Source: Aerococcaceae bacterium zg-252 (GTDB lineage: Bacteria > Bacillota > Bacilli > Lactobacillales > Aerococcaceae). Taken from it: DNA of 64,000 nt. The stretch is from NCBI GenBank assembly GCA_016237705.1, contig CP066204.1:1250001-1314000 (forward strand), in the 5' to 3' direction. A program made the translations under genes and the position numbers. This document shows positions 19,813-28,409 of this stretch, one piece after another (position 1 is the first letter of the stretch; each line of letters starts with the position of its first letter). The notes below the pieces were generated by a model that saw nothing but the letters and a program-made list of their open reading frames with translations, was not told where the DNA came from and ran no database searches.

Positions 19813-20679
19813 TTATCCTTTAACTGCACCGGATACCCCTTCAACATAGAATTTTTGCATGTAGATAAATAAGGCTGCAATCGGTAAGGACACCACAACT
19901 GCTCCAGCAGCAAATGCTGTGTACCATTGGTGAATATATTCTTTTTGTAACATATTCCATAAACCAATCGCTACTGTAAATTGGTCACTATTGGCACGAA
20001 TTAACACTTTCGCAAAGATGAAGTCAACCCATGGCCCCATAAAACTTGTTAAGACAGTATAGATAATAATTGGTTTACTCAATGGAATCGTAATTTTTGT
20101 AAAGATTTGCCACTGATTAGCACCGTCGATAGTCGCTGCCTCGTCAATTGAACGTGGCACTGTATCGAAGTACCCTTTCGCAATTTGGAAACCTAAACCG
20201 GCACCGGCACTATACACCATAATTAAGGCGATACGTACCATTTGCCCTTCCGTTAATCCTAATGTTTTTAAAATATAGTATTGTGCAATCATCGCCATAA
20301 ACCCAGGGAATAATCCTAAAATCATCGCAAGGTTCATGTATGGTTTACGGAAATTAAAACGTAAACGTGACAATGAATACGATACACTTAACACGAAGAA
20401 TGTTGACACCAAACAAGTAAAAATCGCAATGATTAATGTATTGGTAAACATTTTAGGGAAGTTTAATACACTATGGTCAGTAAATAACTTCACATAATTA
20501 TCCAATGTATACGACTTAGGGAAAAAGCTATTAACATAAGAACCTGGTTCTGCACGAAAACTCGTCAATATAATCCATACAATCGGCAATATCCAAATAA
20601 ATGAGAGTGCTGCCAACAATAAATGAATCAGCCAATTTGTAATTTTTCTACGCATTCTTGCACTATTCGTTATTTTCAT
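19813..20679 (-). CDS. malD: Maltodextrin ABC permease, MalG/MalD type
   Basis: 288-residue inner permease subunit with six predicted helices and the EAA loop EAATIDGANQWQIFTKITIP (about 187-206), which docks on the shared ATPase. The C-terminus FYVEGVSGAVKG is characteristic of MalG-type proteins (known as YVEGLTAGGVKG in other species). It overlaps the upstream permease gene by one base. With malX and malC it makes the membrane part of a maltose/maltodextrin importer; no ATPase is encoded here, so a multi-task ATPase such as MsmK/MalK elsewhere is presumed. Confidence 0.88.
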   Translation of the reverse strand: MKITNSARMRRKITNWLIHLLLAALSFIWILPIVWIILTSFRAEPGSYVNSFFPKSYTLDNYVKLFTDHSVLNFPKMFTNTLIIAIFTCLVSTFFVLSVSYSLSRLRFNFRKPYMNLAMILGLFPGFMAMIAQYYILKTLGLTEGQMVRIALIMVYSAGAGLGFQIAKGYFDTVPRSIDEAATIDGANQWQIFTKITIPLSKPIIIYTVLTSFMGPWVDFIFAKVLIRANSDQFTVAIGLWNMLQKEYIHQWYTAFAAGAVVVSLPIAALFIYMQKFYVEGVSGAVKG

Positions 20680-22022
20680 TACATAAACGCCTCCTCATTT
20701 TTGTATGATTTACTATTGCGATACGTTACTAAAGTAATAACAGTTAAAATAACGAATGTTAAGATACCAATAACAGCACCTAAGTTGAAGTATTGTTGAT
20801 CTACCGTTAATTTGTATAACCATGTTACTAATAAGTCCGTTTGACCAGCAGTATCACCCACATAAGTTGGGCCACCACCAGATAATAAGTAAATAACGTT
20901 AAAGTTATTGATATTTCCTACAAATTGCGTAATCAAGTAAGGTGTTGTTACGAATAACATGTACGGTAACGTAATTTTAAAGAAGATTTTTACAGGACCC
21001 GCACCGTCCATACGAGCTGCCTCATATAATTCTTCTGGAATATTTTTCAAAATACCCGTTACTTGCAACATTGTATACGGAATACCAATCCACACATTGA
21101 TCACAATAATTGTAATACGTGCCCACATCGCATTTGTCAAAAATGGCAATGGTCCGTCAATCAATCCTGCATTTTGTAAAAGAACATTAATCGCACCTTG
21201 TGGTTGTAGCATTGTTTTCATAATCAATAACGATACGAATTGTGGTACTGCAATTGATAAGACAAAACAAAAACGCCATAACCCTTTCATTTTAGTATCC
21301 TTACGGTTAATGACCATTGCTAACATCATACCAAGGAAATAATTAATAAATGTTGCAAAAAATGCCCAAATAATCGTCCATTGTAAGACGCCCCAGAACT
21401 GTTTCCCGATATTTCCTTTTAAGTTCAACACGCGGAAAAAGTTAGTTAAACCATTCCAGTCAAATAAAATCAACTGATTATTTTCTTTTGAATAAGTCGT
21501 AAATGCCATTGAAATCATAAAAATAAGTGGCACTACGTTAAACGCCAAAATACCAAGCATTGGTAATGACATTAAGGTTACATGTAACTTTTCATTGAAT
21601 AAAGAACGAATGTCTTCACGCAAGTTGTTGATTGGCTTACCTGCACGCTGACGCAATTGTAAACGATATGCATGCTTCAATTGTGCTGCCCATAAACCAA
21701 TTATCGCAACAATAACAAATAGAGTTAACACACCCATTAATAAAATAATTAATGAATTATCCCCTGCTTGATATTCATAGATTTGCTTCGCTTCATTCCA
21801 AACCTTAACTTGATCCGTCTCACCTAATGCAGGTAATGCACGTAAATTCTCTATACCAGTCGTCAACATGAAATAGATAAAGGTAATTTGTAATAGTAAT
21901 AGCCCAATACCTTTTGCTACTTGACGACGCATCATATGTCCCACACCCATTACAAGTGCCGACAAACGTGTCCAACCATCTCCATTAGCCAAAACACGAA
22001 TCAAAGATGTTTTGTTCGACAT
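20679..22022 (-). CDS. malC: Maltodextrin ABC permease, MalF/MalC type
   Basis: 447 residues. An N-terminal segment with two membrane helices and a connecting loop (about 30-130) is followed by the six-helix permease core with EAA loop EAARMDGAGPVKIFFKITLP (about 335-354). The extra N-terminal region is normal for lactic-acid-bacterial MalC/MalF proteins. Residue LLSGGGPTYVGDTAGQTDLL is a MalF-type periplasm-facing loop. It starts 94 bases after malX with a stem-loop between the two, and shares one base with malD. It is part of the mal operon. Confidence 0.88.
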   Translation of the reverse strand: MSNKTSLIRVLANGDGWTRLSALVMGVGHMMRRQVAKGIGLLLLQITFIYFMLTTGIENLRALPALGETDQVKVWNEAKQIYEYQAGDNSLIILLMGVLTLFVIVAIIGLWAAQLKHAYRLQLRQRAGKPINNLREDIRSLFNEKLHVTLMSLPMLGILAFNVVPLIFMISMAFTTYSKENNQLILFDWNGLTNFFRVLNLKGNIGKQFWGVLQWTIIWAFFATFINYFLGMMLAMVINRKDTKMKGLWRFCFVLSIAVPQFVSLLIMKTMLQPQGAINVLLQNAGLIDGPLPFLTNAMWARITIIVINVWIGIPYTMLQVTGILKNIPEELYEAARMDGAGPVKIFFKITLPYMLFVTTPYLITQFVGNINNFNVIYLLSGGGPTYVGDTAGQTDLLVTWLYKLTVDQQYFNLGAVIGILTFVILTVITLVTYRNSKSYKNEEAFM

Positions 22023-22071
22023 TTCAGTTGCTCCTTTCCTATAATTTAGTCAATTTGGCTTAAATTCATGT

Positions 22072-22101
22072 AAAGGGAGAGAGCATTAGCTCACTCCCTT
22101 T
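22072..22101 (-). other. Stem-loop between malX and malC
   Basis: AAAGGGAGAGAGC / GCTCACTCCCTTT pair with a short loop and no following U-run on the minus strand. Such loops after a binding-protein gene usually cap or stabilise the upstream message and so raise binding-protein output over permease output; that role is inferred. Confidence 0.6.
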
Positions 22102-22116
22102 TGTTTTGAGATTCAA

Positions 22117-23331
22117 TTATTCGACTGCACTTGTGTTCATTGCTTCATTTGTTGCTGCTGTTACTTCAGCTGCATTTTCATGAGTTACTTCACCCGCTAC
22201 AATACGGTCACCTAATGTTTGAGCTGGAGTCCAATAATTAGACATAGCAGCTACTAAAGGTTGGACAACTGACGCAAATTCCATTGCATCAGATTGTGCT
22301 TTAGCCAATGCATTACCACTTATATCAATATCTGAGAATGTTGGAATAATGTTACGAGTTTCATAGTGAGCTTGTTGTGCTTCTTTGCTACCTAAGAAAG
22401 CTGCAAACGCAACAGCTACTTCTGGATTAGCAGAGTTAGGGTTCACACCAATCGCTTTTGATCCAGCAAATGCTTTTAATTGTTTTTCTTCGCCATTTAA
22501 TGTGTATTTAGGTGCAGCTGCAATACCTACGTTTTCTTCACCTAAAGCTTTTACCACATTATCGTAATCCCATGTACCTGAGAAGATAGCATTGATTGAG
22601 CCGTCTGCTAAACCAGCAATTCCGACACCGTCAGCATCATTACGGAAGTTTTTGTTTTTCACTAAGTCTACTAAGTAATTTGTTACATCTGTACCTTTAT
22701 CACCTGACCAGTCGATACCAGCAGATTCATCTGTTCCGTCACCGAAAATTGTATTACCATTTGCAGCATAGAACGATGCAATATACCAAGAGTTAGACAA
22801 TGGGAATGATACCACACCTTTTTCTAACATTTTATCTAAGTTTGTAATATCTTCTTCAGAGAAAACACGTTTGTCATAATACATGAACCATGTGTTCGCT
22901 GTAAATGGCACACCATATACTCCGTCATTATAAGTTACTGTTTTAACAGTTGTTTCAGAGTTATTAGCTTTAATGTCTTCAACTGTTTTACCACCTAATT
23001 CAGCAATTGCATTAGCTGTTAATAAATCAGGTAATTGGTCATTCGCATACATATACACATCTGCACCAGCTGCTGCATCAGTCGCTAAGTTTGTTTTAGC
23101 ATCTGCTTCCGGTACCACACCATATTCAAACTTAATATTCCATTCTGGGTGCATTTCATTGAACTTTTCACCCATTTTTTGTAACCATTGCTCACCTGTT
23201 TGGTCTTCTTGTGGGCCCCAAACAGTTAACGATACATCTTTAGCCTCTTCAGCTTTTGCTACTGCTCCAAAGGGTACTAAAGTGCTAGCTGCTACTAAGA
23301 CAGCTAAACTTTTCATCATAAATTTCTTCAT
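22117..23331 (-). CDS. malX: Maltodextrin-binding protein without a lipobox
   Basis: 404-residue extracellular solute-binding protein (family 1). The signal is MKKFMMKSLAVLVAAST... with signal-peptidase I-like site AKA-EE near residue 28. The mature part starts VSLTVWGPQEDQTGEQWLQK and contains the GVPFTANTWFMYYDKRVF and FAGSKAIGVNPNS stretches typical of MalE/MalX. There is no lipobox cysteine, and I see no cysteine anywhere in the protein, although Gram-positive binding proteins are normally lipid-anchored. The ATG lies behind GGAGG at a seven-base spacing. It is first in the operon, behind a consensus promoter at 23442-23470. Confidence 0.87.
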   Translation of the reverse strand: MKKFMMKSLAVLVAASTLVPFGAVAKAEEAKDVSLTVWGPQEDQTGEQWLQKMGEKFNEMHPEWNIKFEYGVVPEADAKTNLATDAAAGADVYMYANDQLPDLLTANAIAELGGKTVEDIKANNSETTVKTVTYNDGVYGVPFTANTWFMYYDKRVFSEEDITNLDKMLEKGVVSFPLSNSWYIASFYAANGNTIFGDGTDESAGIDWSGDKGTDVTNYLVDLVKNKNFRNDADGVGIAGLADGSINAIFSGTWDYDNVVKALGEENVGIAAAPKYTLNGEEKQLKAFAGSKAIGVNPNSANPEVAVAFAAFLGSKEAQQAHYETRNIIPTFSDIDISGNALAKAQSDAMEFASVVQPLVAAMSNYWTPAQTLGDRIVAGEVTHENAAEVTAATNEAMNTSAVE

Positions 23332-23417
23332 GCGACTACCTCCAAAAAATTTTTTATTCGAAATACTTTGCCCTCATATCAAATTCAACGCTATTTAATG
23401 GTAAAACTCAACACTTA

Positions 23418-23462
23418 CGCAAACGTTTTCCTAATGATTTAATTATAGCGATAGCGTTTTCT
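23418..23462 (-). promoter_or_regulatory. Two CcpA/MalR-like operators on the mal promoter
   Basis: GGAAAACGTTTGCG (23431-23418, over the start site) and AGAAAACGCTATCG (23462-23449, in the -35/-10 spacer) each match 12 of 14 positions of the cre consensus TGWAARCGYTWNCW. The CGCAAACG core also resembles MalR operators. Both positions would block polymerase, giving repression in glucose or without maltodextrin. Confidence 0.7.
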
Positions 23463-23470
23463 ATTGTCAA
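23442..23470 (-). promoter_or_regulatory. Consensus sigma-A promoter of the mal operon
   Basis: TTGACA (23470-23465), 17-bp spacer, TATAAT (23447-23442): a perfect match at both hexamers. It gives a leader of about 100 bases before malX. Confidence 0.88.
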
Positions 23471-23552
23471 TATATTTTTTACATTTTTCTGGTCTTTTTT
23501 ATAATTTTTACAATTTAGATGCATAAAGAACAATAGATACTGGCACAACCAA

Positions 23553-23582
23553 AAAAGCACCTGAATCAATTCAAGTGCTTTT
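23553..23582 (-). terminator. Terminator of the first flavoprotein gene
   Basis: Stem AAAAGCACCTGAA / TTCAAGTGCTTTT with a four-base loop, 14 bases past the stop codon. Confidence 0.85.
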
Positions 23583-23595
23583 CCATATTATTAAA

Positions 23596-25086
23596 TTATT
23601 CAGCTACAAAGGCTGCTGATTGTGCACCAGCTTGACGACCGAAGATGATAATATCAGCAACAGCATTACCACCGATACGGTTTTGACCGTGGATACCGCC
23701 TGTTACTTCACCAGCTGCGTATAAACCAACGATTGGTTCACCAGCTTCATTCAATACTTGTGCGTTTGTATTAATTTTCAAACCACCCATTGTATGGTGA
23801 ATACCAGGAGCTACTTTAATCGCATAGTAAGGAGCTTGTGATAAGTCTGAATCCATACCTGTTGTACGACCAAATTCAGTATCTTCACCAGCTTTAACAG
23901 CTTCATTCCAAGTGTCTAATGATGCTTTTAATGTTTCTGCATCAGCACCGATTTGAGCTGCTAAGTCTTCGATTGTTTCACCAGTCGTTACTAAACCATT
24001 TTCTTCGTATTTAGCGATTGCTTTTACACGACCTTTTAATGCTTCATCGAATACAACGTAAGCATATTGTTCTTCTAAACCATTAATTGCTGCTGATACA
24101 TTGTCACGTGTTTCTAATTCGTTATAGAAACGAGAACCTTGTTGATTTACTAAGATTGCTCCCTCACCACGAACAGCTTCTGTAATTAAGTAAGAAGTGC
24201 TTTGTTCAACTGACGGGTGAATTTGGATTTGCTCTAAGTCAACTACAGCTGCACCTAATGCTTTAGCCATTTCAATACCGTCACCAGTAGAACCAGCTTG
24301 GTTTGTTGTAACATAACCTTTTAATTCCGGTTTTAATTCAGTTACCATGTCTAAGTTAGCACCGAAACCACCTGTTGTTAAAATAACAGCTTTCGCTTTA
24401 ATTTCTTTTGTTTCGCCACCGATTTCAACTTTGACACCAGTCGCTTTACCGTCTTCTTGTAAAATCTCTACTACATCAGCATTGACGAATAATGGAATTT
24501 CACGTTCAGTAACATTTGCATATAAACCGTCTACTAAGTAACCACCTACGGCAGAACCGTCAGCTGGACGGTGTGTACGTTTAACACTCATACCACCTGT
24601 TGTTGTTAAGTTACTTAAAGTGATTCCCATTGAATCTAACCACTCGATTGCTTCTGCTGAGTGGTCAACAAAATAACGTAATAATTCTTGGTCATTTGTA
24701 TCTTTACCACCAGCTAAAGTTTCTTCGAAGAATTTATCATTTGAATCTTCGATTCCCTCTGCTTCTTGGAATTTTGTTTGAGATGCATTCATACCAGCAG
24801 ATGATTTACTTGTGTTACCACCAGCAACTGGCATTTTTTCTAAAATCGCAACATTTGCTCCAGCATCGTGAGCTGAAATCGCTGCTGCCATACCAGCACC
24901 ACCGGCACCGATAACCACAACATCATACTCCTCTGCTAATGTAGCAGGATCGGTGTACTCTTTTACAGAAGCACCTGATGTTGCATCTTCTTTCTCTTCT
25001 GATGACGCTTGTAAGCGTGGAAATGCTGTGAAAACACTAAGTGCCAATACTAAGGCAACAAAAATATATGACAATTTCTTTTTCAT
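23596..25086 (-). CDS. Exported FAD-dependent fumarate-reductase-like flavoprotein (paralogue 1)
   Basis: 496 residues. A Sec signal (MKKKLSYIFVALVLALSVFTAF) with cleavage near LQA-SS is followed by the FAD Rossmann motif VVVIGAGGAGMAAAISAHDAG and GGNTSKSSAGMN. Active-site-like segments are VRGEGAILVNQQGSRFYNE, HHTMGGLKIN and HGQNRIGGNAVADIIIFGR, all typical of flavocytochrome c/FrdA and urocanate-reductase relatives. It has no haem domain and no FMN-binding domain, so it must take electrons from a partner such as an FMN-carrying lipoprotein of extracellular electron transfer. The true acceptor (fumarate or another enoate) cannot be told from sequence alone. It is monocistronic, and tandem to a close paralogue. 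Confidence 0.85.
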   Translation of the reverse strand: MKKKLSYIFVALVLALSVFTAFPRLQASSEEKEDATSGASVKEYTDPATLAEEYDVVVIGAGGAGMAAAISAHDAGANVAILEKMPVAGGNTSKSSAGMNASQTKFQEAEGIEDSNDKFFEETLAGGKDTNDQELLRYFVDHSAEAIEWLDSMGITLSNLTTTGGMSVKRTHRPADGSAVGGYLVDGLYANVTEREIPLFVNADVVEILQEDGKATGVKVEIGGETKEIKAKAVILTTGGFGANLDMVTELKPELKGYVTTNQAGSTGDGIEMAKALGAAVVDLEQIQIHPSVEQSTSYLITEAVRGEGAILVNQQGSRFYNELETRDNVSAAINGLEEQYAYVVFDEALKGRVKAIAKYEENGLVTTGETIEDLAAQIGADAETLKASLDTWNEAVKAGEDTEFGRTTGMDSDLSQAPYYAIKVAPGIHHTMGGLKINTNAQVLNEAGEPIVGLYAAGEVTGGIHGQNRIGGNAVADIIIFGRQAGAQSAAFVAE

Positions 25087-25121
25087 GTCTTTCCCTCCAA
25101 TAAATATTTTTTACAACGAAT

Positions 25122-25150
25122 ATTATATTATAAACAGGTCGAATAATCAA
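25122..25150 (-). promoter_or_regulatory. Promoter of flavoprotein gene 1
   Basis: TTGATT (25150-25145), 17-bp spacer, TATAAT (25127-25122), with a second overlapping TATAAT at 25132-25127. No TTGTGA-type motif is present, unlike the paralogue's promoter. Confidence 0.7.
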
Positions 25151-25243
25151 CTAGTCAAGTTAAATTGAATGGATATTTTAACGATAATTTACGTAATTTA
25201 TATAGCTACTTCACTCAGCAATAACAATATATACTTCAAAAAA

Positions 25244-25265
25244 CACTTGAACCGAAGTTCAAGTG
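25244..25265 (-). terminator. Terminator of the second flavoprotein gene
   Basis: Stem CACTTGAAC / GTTCAAGTG with loop CGAA; the minus-strand tail is T-rich. Confidence 0.8.
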
Positions 25266-25285
25266 CTAATTTATGATTTACTAAA

Positions 25286-26776
25286 TTATTGAGCTGCGAA
25301 AGCTGCTGATTGTTCACCAGCTTGGCGACCAAATACAATAATATCCGCTACTGCGTTACCACCCATACGGTTTTGACCATGGATACCACCTGTTACTTCA
25401 CCTGCTGCGAAAAGACCAGGAATCGCATTGCCGTCTTTATTTAATACTTCTGTATTGGTATTAATTTTCAAACCACCCATTGTATGATGAATACCAGGAG
25501 AAACTTTAATTGCATAGTATGGAGCTTGAGAAATATTACGTTCCATAGCTGTTGTACGACCAAAGTCTGTATCATTTTGGTCTTCTACAAATTTATTCCA
25601 GCTCTCGATTGTAGCTGCCAAATTTTCTGCTGGCACTTCAAGTGCTTTTGCTAATTCTTCGATACTATCAGCTTTTACAACCATACCTTTACTTTCGTAA
25701 GTATCAATTGATTTTGAATGTTCACGCAATTGTTGGTCAAATACAATATAAGCATATTGCTCTTCTAAACCATTAATCGCTGCTGATACATTATCACGTG
25801 TTTCCATTTCATTGTAGAAACGAGAACCTTGTTGATTTACTAAGATAGCTCCCTCACCACGAATTGCTTCTGATACAAGGAATGCATTTTCTTGATAAAC
25901 AGTTGGGTGAATTTGAATTTGTTCCATATCAACTGTATCTGCACCTAATTTTTGTGCCATTGCGATACCGTCACCTGTTGCACCCTCATGGTTAGTTGTT
26001 ACATAACCGTCTAATTCTGGTTTGTATTGAGTAACAAGATCCATGTTCGCACCAAAACCACCTGATGCTACAATAACTGATTTAGCAGCAACTGTTTTTT
26101 CTTCGCCATTTACCATTACTTTAACACCAGCAGCAGCACCGTCTTTTTCGATGATTTCTGTTACATTAGCATTAACAAAGATTGGAATATTACGCTCCAT
26201 TAAGTTGTTATATAGTCCATTTACAAGGTAGCCACCAACAGCTGAACCGTCAGCTGGACGGTGAATACGTGCCACACTAAATCCACCTGAGAAAGTAACA
26301 TTATTAAGCGTGATACCGATACTATCAAGCCAGTCAATCGCTTCGGCAGAATGGTCAACCATATAACGAAGTAATTCTGGGTCATTAGTCCCTTTTCCAC
26401 CTTTTAATGTTTCTTCATAGAATAAATCATTTGTATCTTCAATACCTTGTTCTTTTTGGAATTTAGTTTCAGATGCATTCATACCACCTGAAGACTTGCT
26501 TGTGTTACCACCAGCAACTGGCATTTTTTCTAAAATTGCAACATTTGCTCCAGCATCGTGAGCTGAAATTGCCGCTGCCATACCAGCACCACCAGCACCA
26601 ATGATAACAACATCATACTCTTCTTTCAATTCAGACGGATCAGTATACTCTCTTGCAGACGCACCTGATGTTGCATCTTCTTTCTCTTCTGATGACGCTT
26701 GTAAGCGTGGAAATACTGTGAAAACGCTAAGTGCCAATACTAAGGCAACAAAAATATATGATAATTTCTTTTTCAT
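25286..26776 (-). CDS. Exported FAD-dependent fumarate-reductase-like flavoprotein (paralogue 2)
   Basis: 496 residues from ATG 26776, seven bases after GGAGG; an in-frame ATG at 26806 precedes that site and is rejected. The length equals paralogue 1, and the signal peptide plus first 35 or so residues are almost identical, down to SSEEKEDATSGAS. The same FAD motif (VVIIGAGGAGMAAAIS) and active-site segments (IRGEGAILVNQQGSRFYNE, HHTMGGLKIN, HGQNRMGGNAVADIIVFGR) are present. The mid-region has diverged more, for example the VYQENAFLVSEAIRG stretch against VEQSTSYLITEAVRG, which suggests a different acceptor. It has its own promoter, flanked by TTTTGTGA inverted repeats. Confidence 0.85.
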   Translation of the reverse strand: MKKKLSYIFVALVLALSVFTVFPRLQASSEEKEDATSGASAREYTDPSELKEEYDVVIIGAGGAGMAAAISAHDAGANVAILEKMPVAGGNTSKSSGGMNASETKFQKEQGIEDTNDLFYEETLKGGKGTNDPELLRYMVDHSAEAIDWLDSIGITLNNVTFSGGFSVARIHRPADGSAVGGYLVNGLYNNLMERNIPIFVNANVTEIIEKDGAAAGVKVMVNGEEKTVAAKSVIVASGGFGANMDLVTQYKPELDGYVTTNHEGATGDGIAMAQKLGADTVDMEQIQIHPTVYQENAFLVSEAIRGEGAILVNQQGSRFYNEMETRDNVSAAINGLEEQYAYIVFDQQLREHSKSIDTYESKGMVVKADSIEELAKALEVPAENLAATIESWNKFVEDQNDTDFGRTTAMERNISQAPYYAIKVSPGIHHTMGGLKINTNTEVLNKDGNAIPGLFAAGEVTGGIHGQNRMGGNAVADIIVFGRQAGEQSAAFAAQ

Positions 26777-26796
26777 ATCTCTTCCTCCAATAATTA

Positions 26797-26860
26797 TTTT
26801 TTTCACAAAAGGTATTATATAATATGCTTAATTTTTTATCAAGCCATTTTGTGAAAAAAA
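26797..26860 (-). promoter_or_regulatory. Promoter enclosed by a 14-bp inverted repeat, Rex-like half-sites
   Basis: TTGATA (26842-26837), 17-bp spacer and TATAAT (26819-26814) form a near-consensus promoter. TTTTTTTCACAAAA (26797-26810) and TTTTGTGAAAAAAA (26847-26860) are perfect inverted copies just outside it. Each contains TTGTGA, the Rex/FNR-type half-site, consistent with redox control of an anaerobic reductase. Confidence 0.6.
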
Positions 26861-27075
26861 TTCAAAATTGATTAAGCAAGCCACTTCCAATTGGATATAT
26901 GAGCCATGTGTTATTAATTCGCTAGAACATTCTTTCACAAAATAAGTTCTGTTCCACATTCAAAATCTAGTTGTCCAATGTATTCAATAGAAAATTGAGT
27001 TTTTAAAATGTTTACAAATCATTGTCTTGTCATCCATTTTCATTCCATTGTGTTACTTGGACTAAAAAAAAGACA

Positions 27076-27095
27076 AACCCCTATTTCATAGGAGT
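27076..27095 (-). terminator. Terminator of the alcohol dehydrogenase gene
   Basis: Short stem around CCTAT-TTC-ATAGG with flanking AAC/GTT pairing; the A-run on its left supplies the U-tail on the minus strand. Confidence 0.7.
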
Positions 27096-27116
27096 TCATC
27101 TCTCTCATTATCTATC

Positions 27117-28166
27117 TTAATGGCAGCCACAAGAACAATCACTGTGTCCTTTTTTCATATCAATAACCATACGGCCTTGAATCGTTCCATTTTCCATTTC
27201 TTCAAATACATCATTGACTTCATCTAATGAACGAGTTTGAACCACTGGTACGACTTTGCCCTCTGCACCGAATTGGAACGCTTCTTCTAAATCTTTTCGA
27301 GTACCAACGAGTGAACCAATTACTTCAATACCGTCTAATACGGCTTTAACAATTGGCAAGTCCATTGTTTCTGACGGTAAACCAACAGCAACCACTTTAC
27401 CAGCAGCACGCACGCAGTTAATCGCATCATTGAATGCCACTTTTGAAACGGCCGTCACAACTGCTGAGTGAGCACCACCCACTTTTTCTTGGATATAAGC
27501 AGCAGTATCGCCAATTTCTTTAGCGTTTAATGCAATGTCAGCCCCTACTTCTAAAGCTAAGTCTAATTTATCTTGATTAATATCAATCGCAATAACATGT
27601 GCATTGAATACGTGTTTCGCATATTGAATTGCTAAGTTTCCTAGGCCTCCACAACCGTAAATCGCAATCCATTGACCTGGTTTTGCATCAGCCACTTTAA
27701 TCGCTTTATAAGTAGTAACACCAGCACATGTAATCGAACTTGCTTGAGCTGGGTCTAAGCCCTCTGGCACTTTTACTGCGTAGTCAGCAGTAACTAAACA
27801 TTGTTCTGCCATACCACCGTCAACACTGTAACCAGCATTTTTCACTTTACGGCATAGCGTTTCACGACCTGTTGTACAGTATTCACAGCTACCGCATCCT
27901 TCAAAGAACCAAGCAATACTCACGCGGTCACCAACTTTTAAGCTAGTAACACCAGGCCCAATTTCAGATACAATCCCAATTCCTTCGTGTCCGACAACAC
28001 GACCAGGCACTTGTCCAAAGTCACCATGTGCTACGTGCAAATCAGTATGACATACACCACAGTATTCGACATCAACTAAAGCCTCACCATAACCTACTTT
28101 AGGTGTTTCTTTTTCAACAATCTCAACACGACCATTACTTTCTTTTGTTACAACTGCTGCTCTCAT
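27117..28166 (-). CDS. adhP: Zinc-dependent alcohol dehydrogenase, AdhP type
   Basis: 349-residue medium-chain dehydrogenase converting alcohols and aldehydes with NAD(H). Catalytic zinc ligands are in [14 protein letters not shown] and GHEGIGIV. The structural-zinc loop has four cysteines in [16 protein letters not shown]. The NAD fold has [14 protein letters not shown] and binds at IAIDINQDK. The C-terminus ends in an added Cys/His-rich tail, HSDCSCGCH, beyond the usual Ile-Asp-Met end. Start: GTG 28175 and ATG 28169 are too near AGGAG, so ATG 28166 (eight-base spacing) is preferred. A Rex-like operator lies 18 bases upstream, fitting induction when NADH is high. Confidence 0.9.
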   Translation of the reverse strand: MRAAVVTKESNGRVEIVEKETPKVGYGEALVDVEYCGVCHTDLHVAHGDFGQVPGRVVGHEGIGIVSEIGPGVTSLKVGDRVSIAWFFEGCGSCEYCTTGRETLCRKVKNAGYSVDGGMAEQCLVTADYAVKVPEGLDPAQASSITCAGVTTYKAIKVADAKPGQWIAIYGCGGLGNLAIQYAKHVFNAHVIAIDINQDKLDLALEVGADIALNAKEIGDTAAYIQEKVGGAHSAVVTAVSKVAFNDAINCVRAAGKVVAVGLPSETMDLPIVKAVLDGIEVIGSLVGTRKDLEEAFQFGAEGKVVPVVQTRSLDEVNDVFEEMENGTIQGRMVIDMKKGHSDCSCGCH

Positions 28167-28183
28167 CATCAACACTCCTTAAT

Positions 28184-28201
28184 TAGTGATTTATTTCACA
28201 A
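28184..28201 (-). promoter_or_regulatory. Rex-like operator upstream of adhP
   Basis: TAGTGA-TTTATT-TCACAA matches the Rex consensus TTGTGA-N6-TCACAA at 11 of 12 fixed positions. It lies between the probable promoter (TATAAT-like sequences near 28240) and the ribosome-binding site. Confidence 0.65.
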
Positions 28202-28360
28202 TTTAATTTGTACTAAATTGCTCTTGTATCATATATTATAATCCAATATTATCAATAAATAAAGCCTTATTTTCATTTTTTAAATAAATTTTCATTATTT
28301 TAAAACTCCAACATTGAGAAAAATATCACAAAGTGTAATGGATACTATTTTATAAAATAT

Positions 28361-28390
28361 CCCCCACAATCGACTGTCAATTGTGGGGGA
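28361..28390 (-). terminator. Terminator ending the thyA-folA-pip operon
   Basis: Perfect stem CCCCCACAAT / ATTGTGGGGG with some inner pairing, 20 bases beyond the small ORF. Confidence 0.9.
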
Positions 28391-28409
28391 TAACAACAAA
28401 TAAGATAAA

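Larger units (their letters stand above)
26777..27116. other. Regulatory region and spacer upstream of flavoprotein 2
   Basis: Contains the promoter at 26814-26842, its flanking inverted repeat (26797-26860) and the adhP terminator (27076-27095). Between 26880 and 27060 nothing was recognised. Confidence 0.6.
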
